A stretch of 62,466 bases of DNA from positions 1-62,466 of the forward strand of contig JAMPGU010000009.1 of NCBI GenBank assembly GCA_023663865.1, in the 5' to 3' direction. Source of the stretch: Clostridium sp. (GTDB taxonomy: Bacteria > Bacillota > Clostridia > Oscillospirales > Acutalibacteraceae). Each line of letters starts with the position of its first letter. Position 1 is the first letter of the stretch. This document shows positions 25,810 through 36,684 of this stretch, one piece after another. The position numbers were made by a program, and so were the translations under genes. The notes beneath the pieces are model-generated. The model saw nothing but the letters and a program-made list of their open reading frames with translations. It made no database searches and was not told the origin of the DNA.

Positions 25810-27836
25810 CTGTTCCAAAGTGAGTATGATTTCAGTGGAACAGAACAGCAGATAGCAGACCAGATACACGAGGAAATGGCGGCGAACGCTTGCTTTACAG
25901 TGCTGGCAAACGAAAAGAATTTTAAAAGGCTGGTAAAACAAAATAAGTCCCTCGCCCAAAGGTAAAGGACTTCTTTGCAGATTTTGTAAATAAGATAAGA
26001 GAACAGCTGGCGAAGCTGTCAACAATCAATGACGAGTACCGAGCAATCGAAAGCACCAAGAAAGCACAGGAAAAAATCGTCTCCATGATGCAGTCCGCCC
26101 TGAATTCTTACCAAAAAAATAACACTGCTCAGAATGGCAGTGAAATTAAGCTAAGTAGAAAAATAACTGAGCCTTTACAGACATACGCTCAAAAGGTTTT
26201 AGATATGAGTGATGAACAGGCTAAACAATTAAAGGCTGCTGATACTTATGTAAGTATTATGTCAAATGCACCGAAAGTAATACTGGAAAATGTATCAGAT
26301 GCACAGAATCTTGAAGTGTTAATGAGATTTGATTCATTCTATTTAGAAACAAGGCACAGTGGTGCATTAGAGGGTAACTATCATAATATGGGATTACAGA
26401 TGGCAGAATTGCCTAATTATATCAGCGACCCTGATGCAATAATTAGAAATGATAAAGGCAGACTAAATCTTATATCTGCGATTGACAATAATAAAAACAG
26501 GTTAATTTCAATTGAACTAAATACAGTAAAAGATATTAATTCTAAATATAACAAGTATAATTTAGTTGTTTCTGTATTTCATTCTAAAGATAGATATATT
26601 AATAATCTGATAAAAAAATCCGCTTCATTAGAATACGAAAAAGAGGATTTGCCGCAAGTTAATCACCAACTGCATAAATCGTTGGAAATTATTAACGGTA
26701 AATCCTCTAACACCAATGTATCACAAATAGATACTGATGTCAATAACAATTCTATGCAGGATAAGACAAAGTATTCACTAAGGGATAGTGATTATGAGAA
26801 GGCTGTTAATACTGATGATTTAGAAAAAGCTCAGAAACTTGTTGATGAAGCCGCTGTTCATTGGGGTGCATTGACTGATGATAATGGCAAACCTCTGAGA
26901 GTTTATCATGGTACAACAAATCAAGAAGGAAAAAGTGTTTGGAATGACAAAACTAAAACATTTGATACTAATTATAGAAAGTTTACTGTCTTTAAAAAGC
27001 AGTATGATGAACAATCAGGATACTTCTTCAGCTCTGATATAGATAACGCAGGCGAGTATGGAAGTACATTATATGAAGTGTATTTTAAAATGAATAAACC
27101 TTTGATTATAGACTGTAAAAATTCAAATTATTCAGTTATATCATACAACGGGCAAATAAAAGACACTTATGAGTGGGCAGAATATGCTCAAAATAATGGA
27201 TATGATGGTGTTATATTCAATAATATTAGTGATGGTGTGGGTTATGCAGATTTACAATATTCAACGGATGATTACGTTGTATTTAATTCGTCACAAATTA
27301 AATCTGCAGAAACAGTAACCTATGATGACCATGGTAACATTATACCTTTAGATAAACGATTTAGCTTTTATCAGGACATCAGGTATTCCAAACGAGAACT
27401 GAATCAGACGGAGCGGCTGCTGAAAGAAAATGCGCAGCTTCAGTATGCCAACAAGCTGCTGAAAGAGAAGCTGCAGCTGACAAAGGGTCACAAGCTGAAG
27501 CAAAGCAATATAAAGTCTGTTGCCAAGAAGCTGGTTGAAGTTCATGGCGCATATGATATTGATAGGCAGCAGCTTGAGGACAGGCTCACAGCCCTTTACA
27601 CTTACATAGCAAATGCCGGCAGGGATATTGATGACGCATACATATGGACTGCCGCCAATGATATCGGCAGGAGCATAGCCAAGGCATCCTCCATAAAAGA
27701 TACAACTTATTATGACAATTTCAAGGATTTAAAGAAATGGATTCGGGACACTGCCATAACTGTATCAAAAGAGGTAAGGCAGGAGGTTTCAGCTTACGAA
27801 ATAATTATTATAGGAAGATTAAGCACCAGCATTTAG
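25810..27836 (+). pseudogene. Decayed polyvalent mobile-element protein (MuF-C + ART-PolyVal)
   Basis: Remnant of a much larger phage/ICE-type gene. The 5' part reads NACFTVLANEKNFKRLVKQNKSLAQ, then hits a stop at 25963; the continuation VKDFFADFVNKIREQLAKL lies one base out of frame, so a single base was lost near 25962. The 26085-27836 frame has a MuF-C-like domain (MGLQMAELPNYISDPDAIIR, about residues 45-190) and an ART-PolyVal domain: LRVYHGTTNQ, SGYFFSSDIDNAGEYG, YDGVIFNNISD, VVFNSSQIKSA. A coiled-coil scaffold region follows. Near 27800 the likely continuation (NNYYRKIKHQ) moves to another frame and then ends. No start codon with a ribosome site exists, so it is probably not expressed. 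Confidence 0.78.
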
Positions 27837-27860
27837 TTTTAGCAATAATATTTGACAAAC

Positions 27861-27888
27861 AAAAAAGGACAGTCATTGACTGTCCTTC
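27861..27888 (-). terminator. Terminator of the ribosomal cluster
   Basis: GGACAGT...ACTGTCC with A/T flanks and six T on the minus strand, 16 bp beyond rplQ. Confidence 0.88.
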
Positions 27889-27903
27889 ATTTATTAAATT
27901 ATC

Positions 27904-28245
27904 TTACACAAGCTCGATAATGCACATTTCTGCTGCATCACCACGACGAGGGCCTGTTTTGATAATACGGCAGTAGCCACCGTTTCTTTCAGCATAATTT
28001 GGAGCAATTTCATCAAAAAGTTTCTTAACAACATCCTCCTTAGTAATATAAGAAAGAGCCTGTCTTCTTGAATGAAGTGTATCGTTTTTACCAAGAGTAA
28101 TCATCTTCTCGGCCATAGCACGAACTTCCTTTGCTCTAGTAACGGTAGTTTCAATCTTGCCGTTTTCTAAAAGATAAGTAACCATACCTCTAAGCATAGC
28201 CTTTCTGTGATCAGTTGGGCGGCCTAGTTTTCTGCTACCTGGCAT
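27904..28245 (-). CDS. rplQ: 50S ribosomal protein L17
   Basis: 113 aa. Begins [21 protein letters not shown], the L17 signature; [18 protein letters not shown] follows. Last gene of the alpha operon, 14 bp after rpoA. Confidence 0.97.
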   Translation of the reverse strand: MPGSRKLGRPTDHRKAMLRGMVTYLLENGKIETTVTRAKEVRAMAEKMITLGKNDTLHSRRQALSYITKEDVVKKLFDEIAPNYAERNGGYCRIIKTGPRRGDAAEMCIIELV

Positions 28246-28259
28246 TGAAATTCCCTCCT

Positions 28260-29216
28260 TTAGTCCTCTTCTTGACTAAGTCCGAAACCAAGTGAGCCCA
28301 GTTTAGCTACAACTTCGTCCAAAGACTTGCGTCCAAGGTTTCTGACTTTCATCATATCTTCTTCTGATTTACCGATTAAATCTTCTACTGTATTAATGCC
28401 TGCTCTCTTGAGACAGTTGAATGAACGCACTGAAAGATCAAGCTCTTCGATAGTCATCTCGAGAACTTTCTCCTTGCTATCGTCATCCTTCTCAACCATA
28501 ATGTCTTGATTTCCGATTTCTTCAGAAAGGTCAACAAAGAGCATAAGATGGTCATTGAGAATCTTAGCAGCAAGAGAAGCTGCCTCATCAGCCGGAATTG
28601 TACCGTCTGTCTCAATGTCGAGAATGAGCTTATCAAGGTCAGTCTGCTGACCAACACGAGTATTTTCTACTGTATAATTAACCTTCAGAACAGGTGTGTA
28701 AATTGAGTCAATAGCGATTGTGCCGATTGGCAAATCCATTAACTGCTTATTTCTGTCACAAGGAACATATCCTCTGCCATTGTCAGCAGTCAGCTCCATA
28801 GTAACACTGGCACCCTCATCAAGATAAGCAATATGAAGGTCCGGATTAAGAATTTCAACATCTGCATCGTGCTTAATATCACCGGCAGTAATTTCACCCT
28901 CACCTGAAGCCTCAATATACAGAGTCTTAGGATTTTCATCATGGATTTTCAGAATAACATTCTTTAAGTTAAGAACGATTTCTGTAACATCCTCTTTAAC
29001 ATGAGGGATAGTCGAAAATTCATGTAAAACACCATCAATCTTAACGGAAGTGAGTGCATAGCCAGGAAGGGATGAAAGAAGAACTCTTCTCATACCATTA
29101 CCAAGTGTTGTGCCGAATCCTCTCTCGAGCGGCTCAACGATAAATCTGCCTGTGCTTCTGCTTCCAACAGTAGACACATCTACAATCTCGATTTTAGGCT
29201 TATCAATTTCGATCAT
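28260..29216 (-). CDS. rpoA: RNA polymerase subunit alpha
   Basis: 318 aa. The N-terminal dimerisation domain ([30 protein letters not shown]) assembles beta and beta-prime. The C-terminal domain ([37 protein letters not shown]) contacts UP elements and activators. The linker is short and acidic. Placed between rpsD and rplQ as in all Firmicutes. Confidence 0.98.
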   Translation of the reverse strand: MIEIDKPKIEIVDVSTVGSRSTGRFIVEPLERGFGTTLGNGMRRVLLSSLPGYALTSVKIDGVLHEFSTIPHVKEDVTEIVLNLKNVILKIHDENPKTLYIEASGEGEITAGDIKHDADVEILNPDLHIAYLDEGASVTMELTADNGRGYVPCDRNKQLMDLPIGTIAIDSIYTPVLKVNYTVENTRVGQQTDLDKLILDIETDGTIPADEAASLAAKILNDHLMLFVDLSEEIGNQDIMVEKDDDSKEKVLEMTIEELDLSVRSFNCLKRAGINTVEDLIGKSEEDMMKVRNLGRKSLDEVVAKLGSLGFGLSQEED

Positions 29217-29281
29217 TTAAAAGCCTCCTAAATATTTGTTGTATTTTGTTTGCACTAAATAGTAGCAAATGAATAAAGCTA

Positions 29282-29908
29282 TTATTTAGAGTAGAACTCA
29301 ACGATTAAATGCTCTTCAACAGGAGTTGCAATCTCTTCTCTTTCAGGGAGCTTAACAACCTTTGCTTCCATAGCATCCTTGTTTACGTCAACCCACTGTG
29401 GCACCGGACGAGATGCATTGCTCTCTACAAGAGACTTGAACTCATCTGTTGACTTGCTGGTTTCCTTAACAGCGACAACATCACCGGCTTTAAGGAGATA
29501 TGAAGGAATATCAACCTTGCTGCCATTTACAGTAAAGTGAGCATGGTTTACAAGCTGACGAGCCTGTGCTCTTGAGCTAGCAAAACCAGCTGTGTAAACT
29601 AAATTATCTAAACGGCTCTCGCAGATCTGGAGCAGGTTTGAACCTGTTACACCTGCCTTACGCTCAGCCATAAGGAAATATTTGTGGAACTGTCCCTCAG
29701 CGATACCGTAGTAACGACGAGCAGACTGCTTTGCACGAAGCTGAAGACCATACTCTGATGTCTTCTTTCTATTCTGGCCATGCTGACCAGGAGCGTATGA
29801 ACGACGCTCAATTGCACATTTGCCTGTATAACATCTGTCACCCTTTAAGAAGAGCTTTTTGCCTTCACGACGACAGAGCTTACAAGCAGGTCCTGTATAT
29901 CTTGCCAT
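29282..29908 (-). CDS. rpsD: 30S ribosomal protein S4 (zinc-binding form)
   Basis: 208 aa. Four N-terminal cysteines (CKLC and CYTGKC) form the zinc site of the C+ S4 type. S4 RNA-binding domain: [20 protein letters not shown]. Primary 16S rRNA binder and, in many bacteria, translational repressor of its operon. Here it lies within the alpha operon rather than alone as in Bacillus. Confidence 0.97.
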   Translation of the reverse strand: MARYTGPACKLCRREGKKLFLKGDRCYTGKCAIERRSYAPGQHGQNRKKTSEYGLQLRAKQSARRYYGIAEGQFHKYFLMAERKAGVTGSNLLQICESRLDNLVYTAGFASSRAQARQLVNHAHFTVNGSKVDIPSYLLKAGDVVAVKETSKSTDEFKSLVESNASRPVPQWVDVNKDAMEAKVVKLPEREEIATPVEEHLIVEFYSK

Positions 29909-29929
29909 ATCAAGTAACCTCCGATTATA

Positions 29930-30325
29930 CTATACGCGACGTCTTTTTGGTGGACGACAGCCATTATGTGGGATAGGAGTAACATCTTTAATAAGACTTA
30001 CATCCAGGCCAGCTGTCTGAAGAGCTCTGATAGCTGATTCACGTCCTGAACCTGGTCCCTTAACGTAAACTTCAACAGTTTTCATACCGCAATCAACAGC
30101 AGTTTTTGCAGCAGTTTCAGCAGCTGTAGCAGCAGCGAATGGAGTAGACTTTCTTGAGCCTCTGAAGCCCATTTCACCAGCTGATGCCCATGAAACAGCA
30201 TTGCCGTTTAAATCTGTGATTGTAACGATTGTATTGTTGAAGGTTGATTGAATATGGGCAGCACCACGCTCAATATTTTTCTTCTCACGGCGCTTGCGTG
30301 AGCCTGTGGTCTTTTTAGTAGCCAT
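29930..30325 (-). CDS. rpsK: 30S ribosomal protein S11
   Basis: 131 aa, basic N-terminal tail, then [21 protein letters not shown] and the C-terminal [17 protein letters not shown] end (here [13 protein letters not shown]). 17 bp after rpsM. Confidence 0.98.
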   Translation of the reverse strand: MATKKTTGSRKRREKKNIERGAAHIQSTFNNTIVTITDLNGNAVSWASAGEMGFRGSRKSTPFAAATAAETAAKTAVDCGMKTVEVYVKGPGSGRESAIRALQTAGLDVSLIKDVTPIPHNGCRPPKRRRV

Positions 30326-30342
30326 ACTTTGTTTCCTCCTAC

Positions 30343-30711
30343 TTATTTCTTCTTATTTGCTATAGTCTTCTTAGGACCCTTGCGTGTACGAGCATTGTTC
30401 TTAGAAGTCTGTCCTCTAACAGGGAGACCCTTTCTATGTCTTACGCCACGATAGCAACCAATTTCGATAAGTCTTTTGATATCAAAAGCAATATCTCTGC
30501 GAAGATCACCTTCAACTGTGAGATTATTTGTGATGTAATCACTAAGCTTTTTAACATCATCTTCTGTTAAATCTCTGCAACGTGTATCTGCATCAATACC
30601 TGTTGCTTCGATAATCTTCTTTGAAGTAGTAAGACCGATACCATAAATATAGGTAAGGCCGATTTCTACTCTTTTGTCATTAGGTAAGTCAACACCTGAA
30701 ATACGTGCCAT
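30343..30711 (-). CDS. rpsM: 30S ribosomal protein S13
   Basis: 122 aa. [21 protein letters not shown] start, [25 protein letters not shown] end. Contacts the P-site tRNA and L5. Follows rpmJ by 32 bp. Confidence 0.98.
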   Translation of the reverse strand: MARISGVDLPNDKRVEIGLTYIYGIGLTTSKKIIEATGIDADTRCRDLTEDDVKKLSDYITNNLTVEGDLRRDIAFDIKRLIEIGCYRGVRHRKGLPVRGQTSKNNARTRKGPKKTIANKKK

Positions 30712-30743
30712 TTTACAGTTTACCTCCGATTATTAATTCAGGA

Positions 30744-30857
30744 TTAGCCCTGACGCTGTTTGTGCTTTGGATTTTCACAGATAACCATTACTTTTCCATT
30801 GCGCTTAATTACTTTGCACTTGTCGCAAATTTTCTTTACAGAAGGTCTAACTTTCAT
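30744..30857 (-). CDS. rpmJ: 50S ribosomal protein L36 (zinc form)
   Basis: 37 aa, a very short gene. [19 protein letters not shown] then [11 protein letters not shown]; Cys-x2-Cys and Cys...His supply the zinc ligands. AGGAGGATATTC before the ATG. Between infA and rpsM, its standard place. Confidence 0.96.
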   Translation of the reverse strand: MKVRPSVKKICDKCKVIKRNGKVMVICENPKHKQRQG

Positions 30858-30878
30858 TTTGAATATCCTCCTAAATAT

Positions 30879-31097
30879 TTACTTTGAGCGCCAAATAATA
30901 CGACCCTTTGTTAAGTCATATGGAGACATCTCAATTGTTACCTTGTCACCAGGGAGAATACGAATATTATTCATTCTAAGCTTTCCACTGATGTGGGCAA
31001 TAATAATGTGGTTGTTCTGAAGCGTTACCTTAAATGTAGTGTTTGGCAAAACCTCAACCACTGTACCCTCAACTTCTATCATATCTGACTTTGACAT
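30879..31097 (-). CDS. infA: Translation initiation factor IF-1
   Basis: 72 aa S1/OB-fold protein: [19 protein letters not shown], then [19 protein letters not shown]. Occupies the ribosomal A site during initiation. The 97-bp gap to map upstream contains no gene or clear terminator. Confidence 0.97.
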   Translation of the reverse strand: MSKSDMIEVEGTVVEVLPNTTFKVTLQNNHIIIAHISGKLRMNNIRILPGDKVTIEMSPYDLTKGRIIWRSK

Positions 31098-31194
31098 CTT
31101 ATACCTCGCTAATATAATTCAATTACGATTGATGTTTTCGATTTAACTGGAATCACATTACATAGTAAGCCATAGCTTATATCTAAGCAATTGA

Positions 31195-31944
31195 TTAAAC
31201 TTTCGTTAGAATAACCGGACCATTTGAAGTAATAGCAACCGTATGCTCAAAATGAGCAGACAGCTTGCCATCAGCAGTCTTAACTGTCCAGCCATCTGAA
31301 AGCTGTTTAACCTTATAGGTTCCCAGATTTATCATTGGTTCAATTGCCAATGTCATTCCGGGTAACAGTCTGATACCACGACCTGCGTGACCGAAGTTTG
31401 GTACGCTTGGTTCCTCATGAAGCTTGGTGCCTACACCGTGACCGACAAAATCACGGACAACACCATATCCACGCTCCTCACAATAGGTTTGAACTGCATT
31501 GCCTATATCGCCGATTCTGTTGCCGGGAACAGCCTGTTCAATGCCTTTATAGAGACTTTCACGGGTTGTGTCCATCAGCCGCTTTGCCTCGGGAGAGCAA
31601 GTCCCTACAGCAAATGTGGCAGCATTATCACCATTATAGCCATTTTTTGCAGCACCCAAGTCAATGCTGACAATATCACCCTCGCGGAGTATACGGTCAG
31701 CCTTAGGAATGCCATGGATAACCTCATCATTTATAGATATACATGCAGTAGCAGGAAATCCACCATAGTTCAGGAAGTTCGGTGTAGCACCGCATTTCTT
31801 AATAAACTTATAGGCAATCTCATCAATTTCCTTGGTAGATACACCCGGCTTAACAGCCTCTCCTGCTACCATTAATGCTTCAGCCGATATCTGACAAGCT
31901 TCTTTCATAAGCTCAAGTTCACGACTACTTTTAAGCACTATCAT
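31195..31944 (-). CDS. map: Methionine aminopeptidase, type I
   Basis: 249 aa from the ATG at 31944, one base after the adk stop, with GGAGG inside the end of adk; the longer upstream frame overlaps adk and has no ribosome site. Removes the initiator Met. Metal ligands visible: DLGAAKNGYNGDNAATF (two Asp), FVGHGVGTKLHEEPSVPNF (His), IEPMIN (Glu) and HFEHTVAIT (Glu). Confidence 0.96.
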   Translation of the reverse strand: MIVLKSSRELELMKEACQISAEALMVAGEAVKPGVSTKEIDEIAYKFIKKCGATPNFLNYGGFPATACISINDEVIHGIPKADRILREGDIVSIDLGAAKNGYNGDNAATFAVGTCSPEAKRLMDTTRESLYKGIEQAVPGNRIGDIGNAVQTYCEERGYGVVRDFVGHGVGTKLHEEPSVPNFGHAGRGIRLLPGMTLAIEPMINLGTYKVKQLSDGWTVKTADGKLSAHFEHTVAITSNGPVILTKV

Positions 31945-31945
31945 G

Positions 31946-32578
31946 TTAATCCTCCAATGCCGCAAAGACCAGAGCAGTTGTATCAGCAACTTCCTCCTGT
32001 CCTTCAACAACAACAAGCTTACCGAGACCCTGATAGAAATCCTTTAAAGGCTCTGTCATTTCATGATACTCGACTAATCTTGCCTGTACTGTTTCAGGAG
32101 CATCGTCTTTACGCTGAATAAGTTCACCGCCGCAAGCGTCACAAACACCATCAACATTAGGCTTTTTATACTCTATATGATAAGAGTTTGCACACTTTGA
32201 GCAAACACGGCGGCCGCTCATTCTCTTTGTAATCTTCTCATCAGCAACCTCGATATCAACAACCTTGTCGATTTCTACGTTTGCATCCTCAAGAGCCTGA
32301 GCCTGAGGAATTGTTCTTGGGAAGCCATCGAGAATGAAGCCGTTTTCGCAATCTTTTTCCTTTAATCTGTCCTTGATAATACCAATAACAACCTCATCAG
32401 GCACTAACTGTCCGGCGTCCATATAAGACTTAGCCTTCAGTCCCATCTCTGTGCCGTCCTTAACAGCTGCACGAAGAATATTACCGGTTGAAATTGCAGG
32501 GATACCAAATTTTTCAACAATCTTTTCAGCCTGCGTACCTTTGCCAGCACCAGGTGCACCGAGAAGAATCAGTTTCAT
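31946..32578 (-). CDS. adk: Adenylate kinase (zinc-lid form)
   Basis: 210 aa. P-loop GAPGAGKGTQAEK, GFPRTIPQAQAL (AMP-binding), and a lid with CSKCANSYH...CDACG giving a four-Cys zinc site as in Gram-positive enzymes. Converts ATP + AMP to 2 ADP. Between secY and map. Confidence 0.97.
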   Translation of the reverse strand: MKLILLGAPGAGKGTQAEKIVEKFGIPAISTGNILRAAVKDGTEMGLKAKSYMDAGQLVPDEVVIGIIKDRLKEKDCENGFILDGFPRTIPQAQALEDANVEIDKVVDIEVADEKITKRMSGRRVCSKCANSYHIEYKKPNVDGVCDACGGELIQRKDDAPETVQARLVEYHEMTEPLKDFYQGLGKLVVVEGQEEVADTTALVFAALED

Positions 32579-32595
32579 ATTAATACTCCTTTATA

Positions 32596-33945
32596 TTAAT
32601 CAAGGAAGCCCTTGTAATGACGCATCATCATTTGTGATTCGAGCTGACGTACTGTCTCAAGAGCAACACCGCACATAATGATAAGTGATGTACCGCCAAG
32701 AGAAATTGTCATACCGCCATCGCTTCCGCCTTCTGTAAGAGGAGGAATTGCAAGATCACAAATCAGTGAGTAAACAATTGGGAACAATGCGATTACTGAA
32801 AGCATTAATGCACCAATCAATGTTAATCTTGACAAAACTCTCAGAATATAATCTGAAGTTGGTCTGCCCGGACGAATACCGGGAATTGCGCCATTATTCT
32901 TTCTTAAATTGTTTGCCATTTCAATTGGGTTGTACTGAATTGTACTGTAGAAATAAGCAAAGAATATGATAAGCAGGAAGTACATTAATGCATACCACCA
33001 GGAATCACCCTGGAATGCATTAAAGAATTTCTCCCAAAAAGTACCCTCATACTTATCGCTTGAAAGGAACATCTGAACTGTTCCCGGAAGAGAGAGAATA
33101 GAAGAAGCAAAGATTACAGGAAGTACGCCTGACATATTAACCTTAATAGGCATATGTGTTGACTGACCGCCCATCTGCTTTCTACCAACAACACGCTTTG
33201 CGTAAGTAATTGGAAGTCTTCTCTCTGAATTATCCATAAATACAATGTATGCAATCATTAACAGGAAGCATACCAATACTACTGGAACAAGAATTCTGTA
33301 AACAAGTCTGCCGGTACTGATGTACTGGAATAACTGCTGAATGAGAGTTGGGAATCTTGATACGATACCTGCGAAAAGGATAATGGAAATACCATTACCG
33401 ATACCGCTGATTGTAATCTGCTCACCAAGCCACATAATAACAGCTGTACCTGCTGTCAGAACTAATATAATTACTAATGCCTGAAATACTGCATCAAAGC
33501 CGGTAAAGGCTGTGCCTGAAGCATCTGTCATTAAATAATTGTTTGCACGCAAGAAGAAGAAATATGCAAGAGACTGTAAAAGACCAAGTGCAACTGTTAC
33601 AAAACGAGTAATAGAAGCAATCTTCTTTCTGCCCTCTTCGCCTTCCTTCTGCAATCTCTCGAGTGCAGGAATTGCAACTGCAAGGAGCTGCATAATAATG
33701 GATGCGTTGATGTATGGAGTGATTGACATAGCGAAAATGGTTCCGTATGTGAATGCGCTACCTGTCATCAAGCTTAAATAAGTTAGGATTGTATTACCCT
33801 TACCAACACTAATTTCATCAACAATGTTGAGGAATGGTACTGGAATGACTGAACCGATTCTAAAAACGAGAATGATAAATGCTGTAAACAGAAGTTTTTT
33901 ACGGATTTCCGGAATCTTCCACGCATTTACGATGGTTTTAATCAT
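32596..33945 (-). CDS. secY: Protein translocase subunit SecY
   Basis: 449 aa, ten membrane helices. Plug and pore region NTILTYLSLMTGSAFTYGTI; conserved C-terminal QLESQMMMRHYKGFLD. The ATG follows the rplO stop immediately, giving tight coupling. Forms the export channel with SecE and SecG. Confidence 0.97.
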   Translation of the reverse strand: MIKTIVNAWKIPEIRKKLLFTAFIILVFRIGSVIPVPFLNIVDEISVGKGNTILTYLSLMTGSAFTYGTIFAMSITPYINASIIMQLLAVAIPALERLQKEGEEGRKKIASITRFVTVALGLLQSLAYFFFLRANNYLMTDASGTAFTGFDAVFQALVIILVLTAGTAVIMWLGEQITISGIGNGISIILFAGIVSRFPTLIQQLFQYISTGRLVYRILVPVVLVCFLLMIAYIVFMDNSERRLPITYAKRVVGRKQMGGQSTHMPIKVNMSGVLPVIFASSILSLPGTVQMFLSSDKYEGTFWEKFFNAFQGDSWWYALMYFLLIIFFAYFYSTIQYNPIEMANNLRKNNGAIPGIRPGRPTSDYILRVLSRLTLIGALMLSVIALFPIVYSLICDLAIPPLTEGGSDGGMTISLGGTSLIIMCGVALETVRQLESQMMMRHYKGFLD

Positions 33946-34389
33946 TTAAAGCACCTCCACCTTGCCACCTGCAGCTTCAATCTTTGCTTTAGCTGATTCA
34001 CTGATAGCTGTTACCTTAACTGTAAGAGCCTTAGTGATTTCACCCTTGCCAAGAACCTTAACACCATCAAGTGTCTTTTTGATAACACCAGCTTCAACAA
34101 GGCTCTGTGCATCAACTGTTGCGCCGTCTTCAAATCTGTCATTGAGAGTTGACACATTAACAACTGCATACTCAGTAGCGAAGATGTTATTAAATCCTCT
34201 CTTTGGAACACGTCTCTGGAGTGGCATCTGACCACCCTCAAAACCTGGACGTCTGCTGTAGCCTGAACGGGACTTCTGACCCTTCTGACCCTTACCGGAA
34301 GTTTTACCCTGACCGGAAGCAGTACCTCTACCAATTCTCTTTACGCTCTTTTTTGAGCCCTCTGCAGGAGAAAGTTCATGTAATTTCAT
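33946..34389 (-). CDS. rplO: 50S ribosomal protein L15
   Basis: 147 aa. Gly/Lys/Arg-rich N-terminus ([17 protein letters not shown]) and the L15 globular domain ending GGKVEVL. 14 bp after rpmD. Confidence 0.97.
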   Translation of the reverse strand: MKLHELSPAEGSKKSVKRIGRGTASGQGKTSGKGQKGQKSRSGYSRRPGFEGGQMPLQRRVPKRGFNNIFATEYAVVNVSTLNDRFEDGATVDAQSLVEAGVIKKTLDGVKVLGKGEITKALTVKVTAISESAKAKIEAAGGKVEVL

Positions 34390-34403
34390 ATCTGCACCTC
34401 CCC

Positions 34404-34583
34404 TTATTCTTCTACAACAGTAACAAGGTGAGCAATCTTTGCAAGCTTACCCTGTGTCTGTGCGTTATCCGGCTGAACTGTTACGTTGCCTATCTTACGA
34501 AGACCAAGTGAGTGGGCGGTGGCAATCTGGTCTGCTTTGCTGCCAATTAAACTCTTTGTGAGCTTGATTTTAATATCTGCCAT
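34404..34583 (-). CDS. rpmD: 50S ribosomal protein L30
   Basis: 59 aa, short gene. [20 protein letters not shown], then [10 protein letters not shown], the L30 signature. GGAGGG before the ATG. Between rpsE and rplO as expected. Confidence 0.96.
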   Translation of the reverse strand: MADIKIKLTKSLIGSKADQIATAHSLGLRKIGNVTVQPDNAQTQGKLAKIAHLVTVVEE

Positions 34584-34596
34584 TGTTCCACCCTCC

Positions 34597-35097
34597 TTAA
34601 CCTAAAATTTCTTTGGTTGACTTGCCGCGAATTGCAGCAACCTCGTCAGCTGTACGCAGCTGGCTTAAACCATTAATAGCTGCTCTTACAACGTTGCAAG
34701 GGTTATTGGAACGGATAGCCTTAGTTCTGATATCCTTAATACCAACTGTCTCAACAACAGCACGAACAGGACCGCCGGCGATAACACCGGTACCCTTTGG
34801 AGCCGGCATAAGTAAAACTTCGCCTGCGCCAAACTTGCCCTTAACATCGTGAGGAATTGTTGTACCCTTCAGAGCAACCTTAATTACATTTTTCTTTGCG
34901 TCCTCGATTCCCTTACGGATAGCATCAGGAACCTCGCCTGACTTACCGATACCGAAACCTACCAGACCATTGCCATCACCAACAACTACAAGAGCTGAGA
35001 ACTTAAAAATTCTACCACCCTTTACAGTCTTAGATACACGGTTGATAGCAACTACTCTTTCTTCAAGTTCCATTGAAGACACGTCAATCTTTGCCAT
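34597..35097 (-). CDS. rpsE: 30S ribosomal protein S5
   Basis: 166 aa. [20 protein letters not shown] and [19 protein letters not shown] are the S5 dsRNA-binding motifs; ends KSTKEILG. Needed for decoding fidelity. Confidence 0.98.
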   Translation of the reverse strand: MAKIDVSSMELEERVVAINRVSKTVKGGRIFKFSALVVVGDGNGLVGFGIGKSGEVPDAIRKGIEDAKKNVIKVALKGTTIPHDVKGKFGAGEVLLMPAPKGTGVIAGGPVRAVVETVGIKDIRTKAIRSNNPCNVVRAAINGLSQLRTADEVAAIRGKSTKEILG

Positions 35098-35115
35098 AAA
35101 AATTACCCTCCTTCG

Positions 35116-35475
35116 TTAGAACTTCAGTCCGCCTTCACGAGCGCCGTCAGCAACTGCTGCTACACGTCCGTGATATACGTAACCGCCGCGGTCAAATACG
35201 CATTCTTCAATGCCCTTTGCCTTAGCTCTGTCTGCTAATGTCTTACCGACAGCCTTAGCTGCCTCTACGTTACCGCCATACTCTGTGAAGTCCTTCTCAA
35301 CGGTTGAAGCTGATGCAATTGTTACACCTGCTACATCGTCGATCAACTGCGCGTAAATATTGCTGAGAGAGCGATATACGTTAAGTCTTGGACACTCAGC
35401 AGTACCACTGATTTTGCCACGTACTCTTGTGTGGCGCTTTTGTCTTGCCTTATTGGCATCCTGTCTTGAAACCAT
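35116..35475 (-). CDS. rplR: 50S ribosomal protein L18
   Basis: 119 aa. Basic start [20 protein letters not shown], then [19 protein letters not shown]; ends [11 protein letters not shown]. Binds 5S rRNA. Confidence 0.98.
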   Translation of the reverse strand: MVSRQDANKARQKRHTRVRGKISGTAECPRLNVYRSLSNIYAQLIDDVAGVTIASASTVEKDFTEYGGNVEAAKAVGKTLADRAKAKGIEECVFDRGGYVYHGRVAAVADGAREGGLKF

Positions 35476-35493
35476 AGTATTTCACTCCTTCCC

Positions 35494-36033
35494 TTATTTC
35501 TTACCTGCTTTTCCTTCTTTACGACGGATATGCTCTTCGGCATACTTGATGCCCTTGCCCTTATATGGCTCCGGTGGTCTCTTTTCGCGAACCTGCGCTG
35601 CAAACTGACCTACCTTCTGCTTATCAGCACCACTAATAACAATAGAGGTTGCTGATGGACATTCAATCTTAATGCCTTCCGGAGCTTCCATTATAACCTG
35701 ATGTGAGAAACCTAAGTTCATTACAAGTGAATTACCCTGCAGCTGAACTCTGTAACCAACACCGTTAACCTCAAGGTTTTTCTTAAAGCCCTCTGTTACA
35801 CCTGTTACCATATTTGCAATAAGTGTACGGGTTAAACCGTGAAGTGATCTGTTTTCCTTATCATCATTAGGTCTGCTAACGATGATTTCGCTGCCCTCAA
35901 CACTGATAGCCATGTTTGGATGTGCATCCATTGAAAGAGTGCCGTTTGCACCCTTAACGGTAACAGTGTTATTGTCGATGTTTACATCAACACCAGCAGG
36001 AATTGTAATAGGCTTTAAACCAATTCTTGACAT
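35494..36033 (-). CDS. rplF: 50S ribosomal protein L6
   Basis: 179 aa. MSRIGLKPITIPAGVDVNI start; C-terminal RPPEPYKGKGIKYAEEHIRRKEGK is the L6 signature 1 region. Confidence 0.98.
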   Translation of the reverse strand: MSRIGLKPITIPAGVDVNIDNNTVTVKGANGTLSMDAHPNMAISVEGSEIIVSRPNDDKENRSLHGLTRTLIANMVTGVTEGFKKNLEVNGVGYRVQLQGNSLVMNLGFSHQVIMEAPEGIKIECPSATSIVISGADKQKVGQFAAQVREKRPPEPYKGKGIKYAEEHIRRKEGKAGKK

Positions 36034-36048
36034 CCTGACTGTACCTCC

Positions 36049-36447
36049 TTACCAAATGAATGCTAAAACTTCGCCACCAACATTTTGTTTGCGAGCTTCT
36101 CTGTCTGTCATAATGCCCTTTGAAGTAGATACGATTGCAACACCGAGTCCCTTCATTACCTTAGGCATATCTTCTACATTTGAATAAATACGAAGACCTG
36201 GCTTAGATACACGGCGTAAGCCTGTGATAACCTGGCTCTTACCCTCGCCGTATTTAAGTGCTATACGAATAACACCCTGCTTTCCGTCTTCTGTAACTTT
36301 ATAACTTTTGATATATCCTTCATCAACAAGAATCTGAGCAATTGCCTTCTTCATGTTTGACGCAGGAATATCTACTGTATCGTGCTTTGCTGAATTTGCA
36401 TTACGAATTCTTGTAAGCATATCAGCGATTGGATCTGTAATATGCAT
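36049..36447 (-). CDS. rpsH: 30S ribosomal protein S8
   Basis: 132 aa. [19 protein letters not shown] start; C-terminal [25 protein letters not shown]. Binds the 16S central domain and, by precedent, can repress the spc operon. Confidence 0.98.
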   Translation of the reverse strand: MHITDPIADMLTRIRNANSAKHDTVDIPASNMKKAIAQILVDEGYIKSYKVTEDGKQGVIRIALKYGEGKSQVITGLRRVSKPGLRIYSNVEDMPKVMKGLGVAIVSTSKGIMTDREARKQNVGGEVLAFIW

Positions 36448-36486
36448 TGATATTTCCTCCTTATTAGATTAGCAATTCTCTTATTC

Positions 36487-36672
36487 TTACCAAGATGATT
36501 TCTTTACGCCAGGGATTTCGCCCTTATGAGCAAGCTCTCTGAAGCAAATTCTGCATACGCCATACTTGCGAAGATAAGCATGAGGTCTACCGCAGATTTT
36601 ACATCTGTTATATGCTCTTGTTGAATACTTAGCCGGCTTTGCAGCCTTAACCTTCATAGATGTTTTTGCCAC
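36487..36672 (-). CDS. rpsN: 30S ribosomal protein S14, type Z
   Basis: 61 aa short zinc form: [20 protein letters not shown], ending [16 protein letters not shown]. 12 bp after rplE. Confidence 0.97.
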   Translation of the reverse strand: MAKTSMKVKAAKPAKYSTRAYNRCKICGRPHAYLRKYGVCRICFRELAHKGEIPGVKKSSW

Positions 36673-36684
36673 GATAATCCCTCC

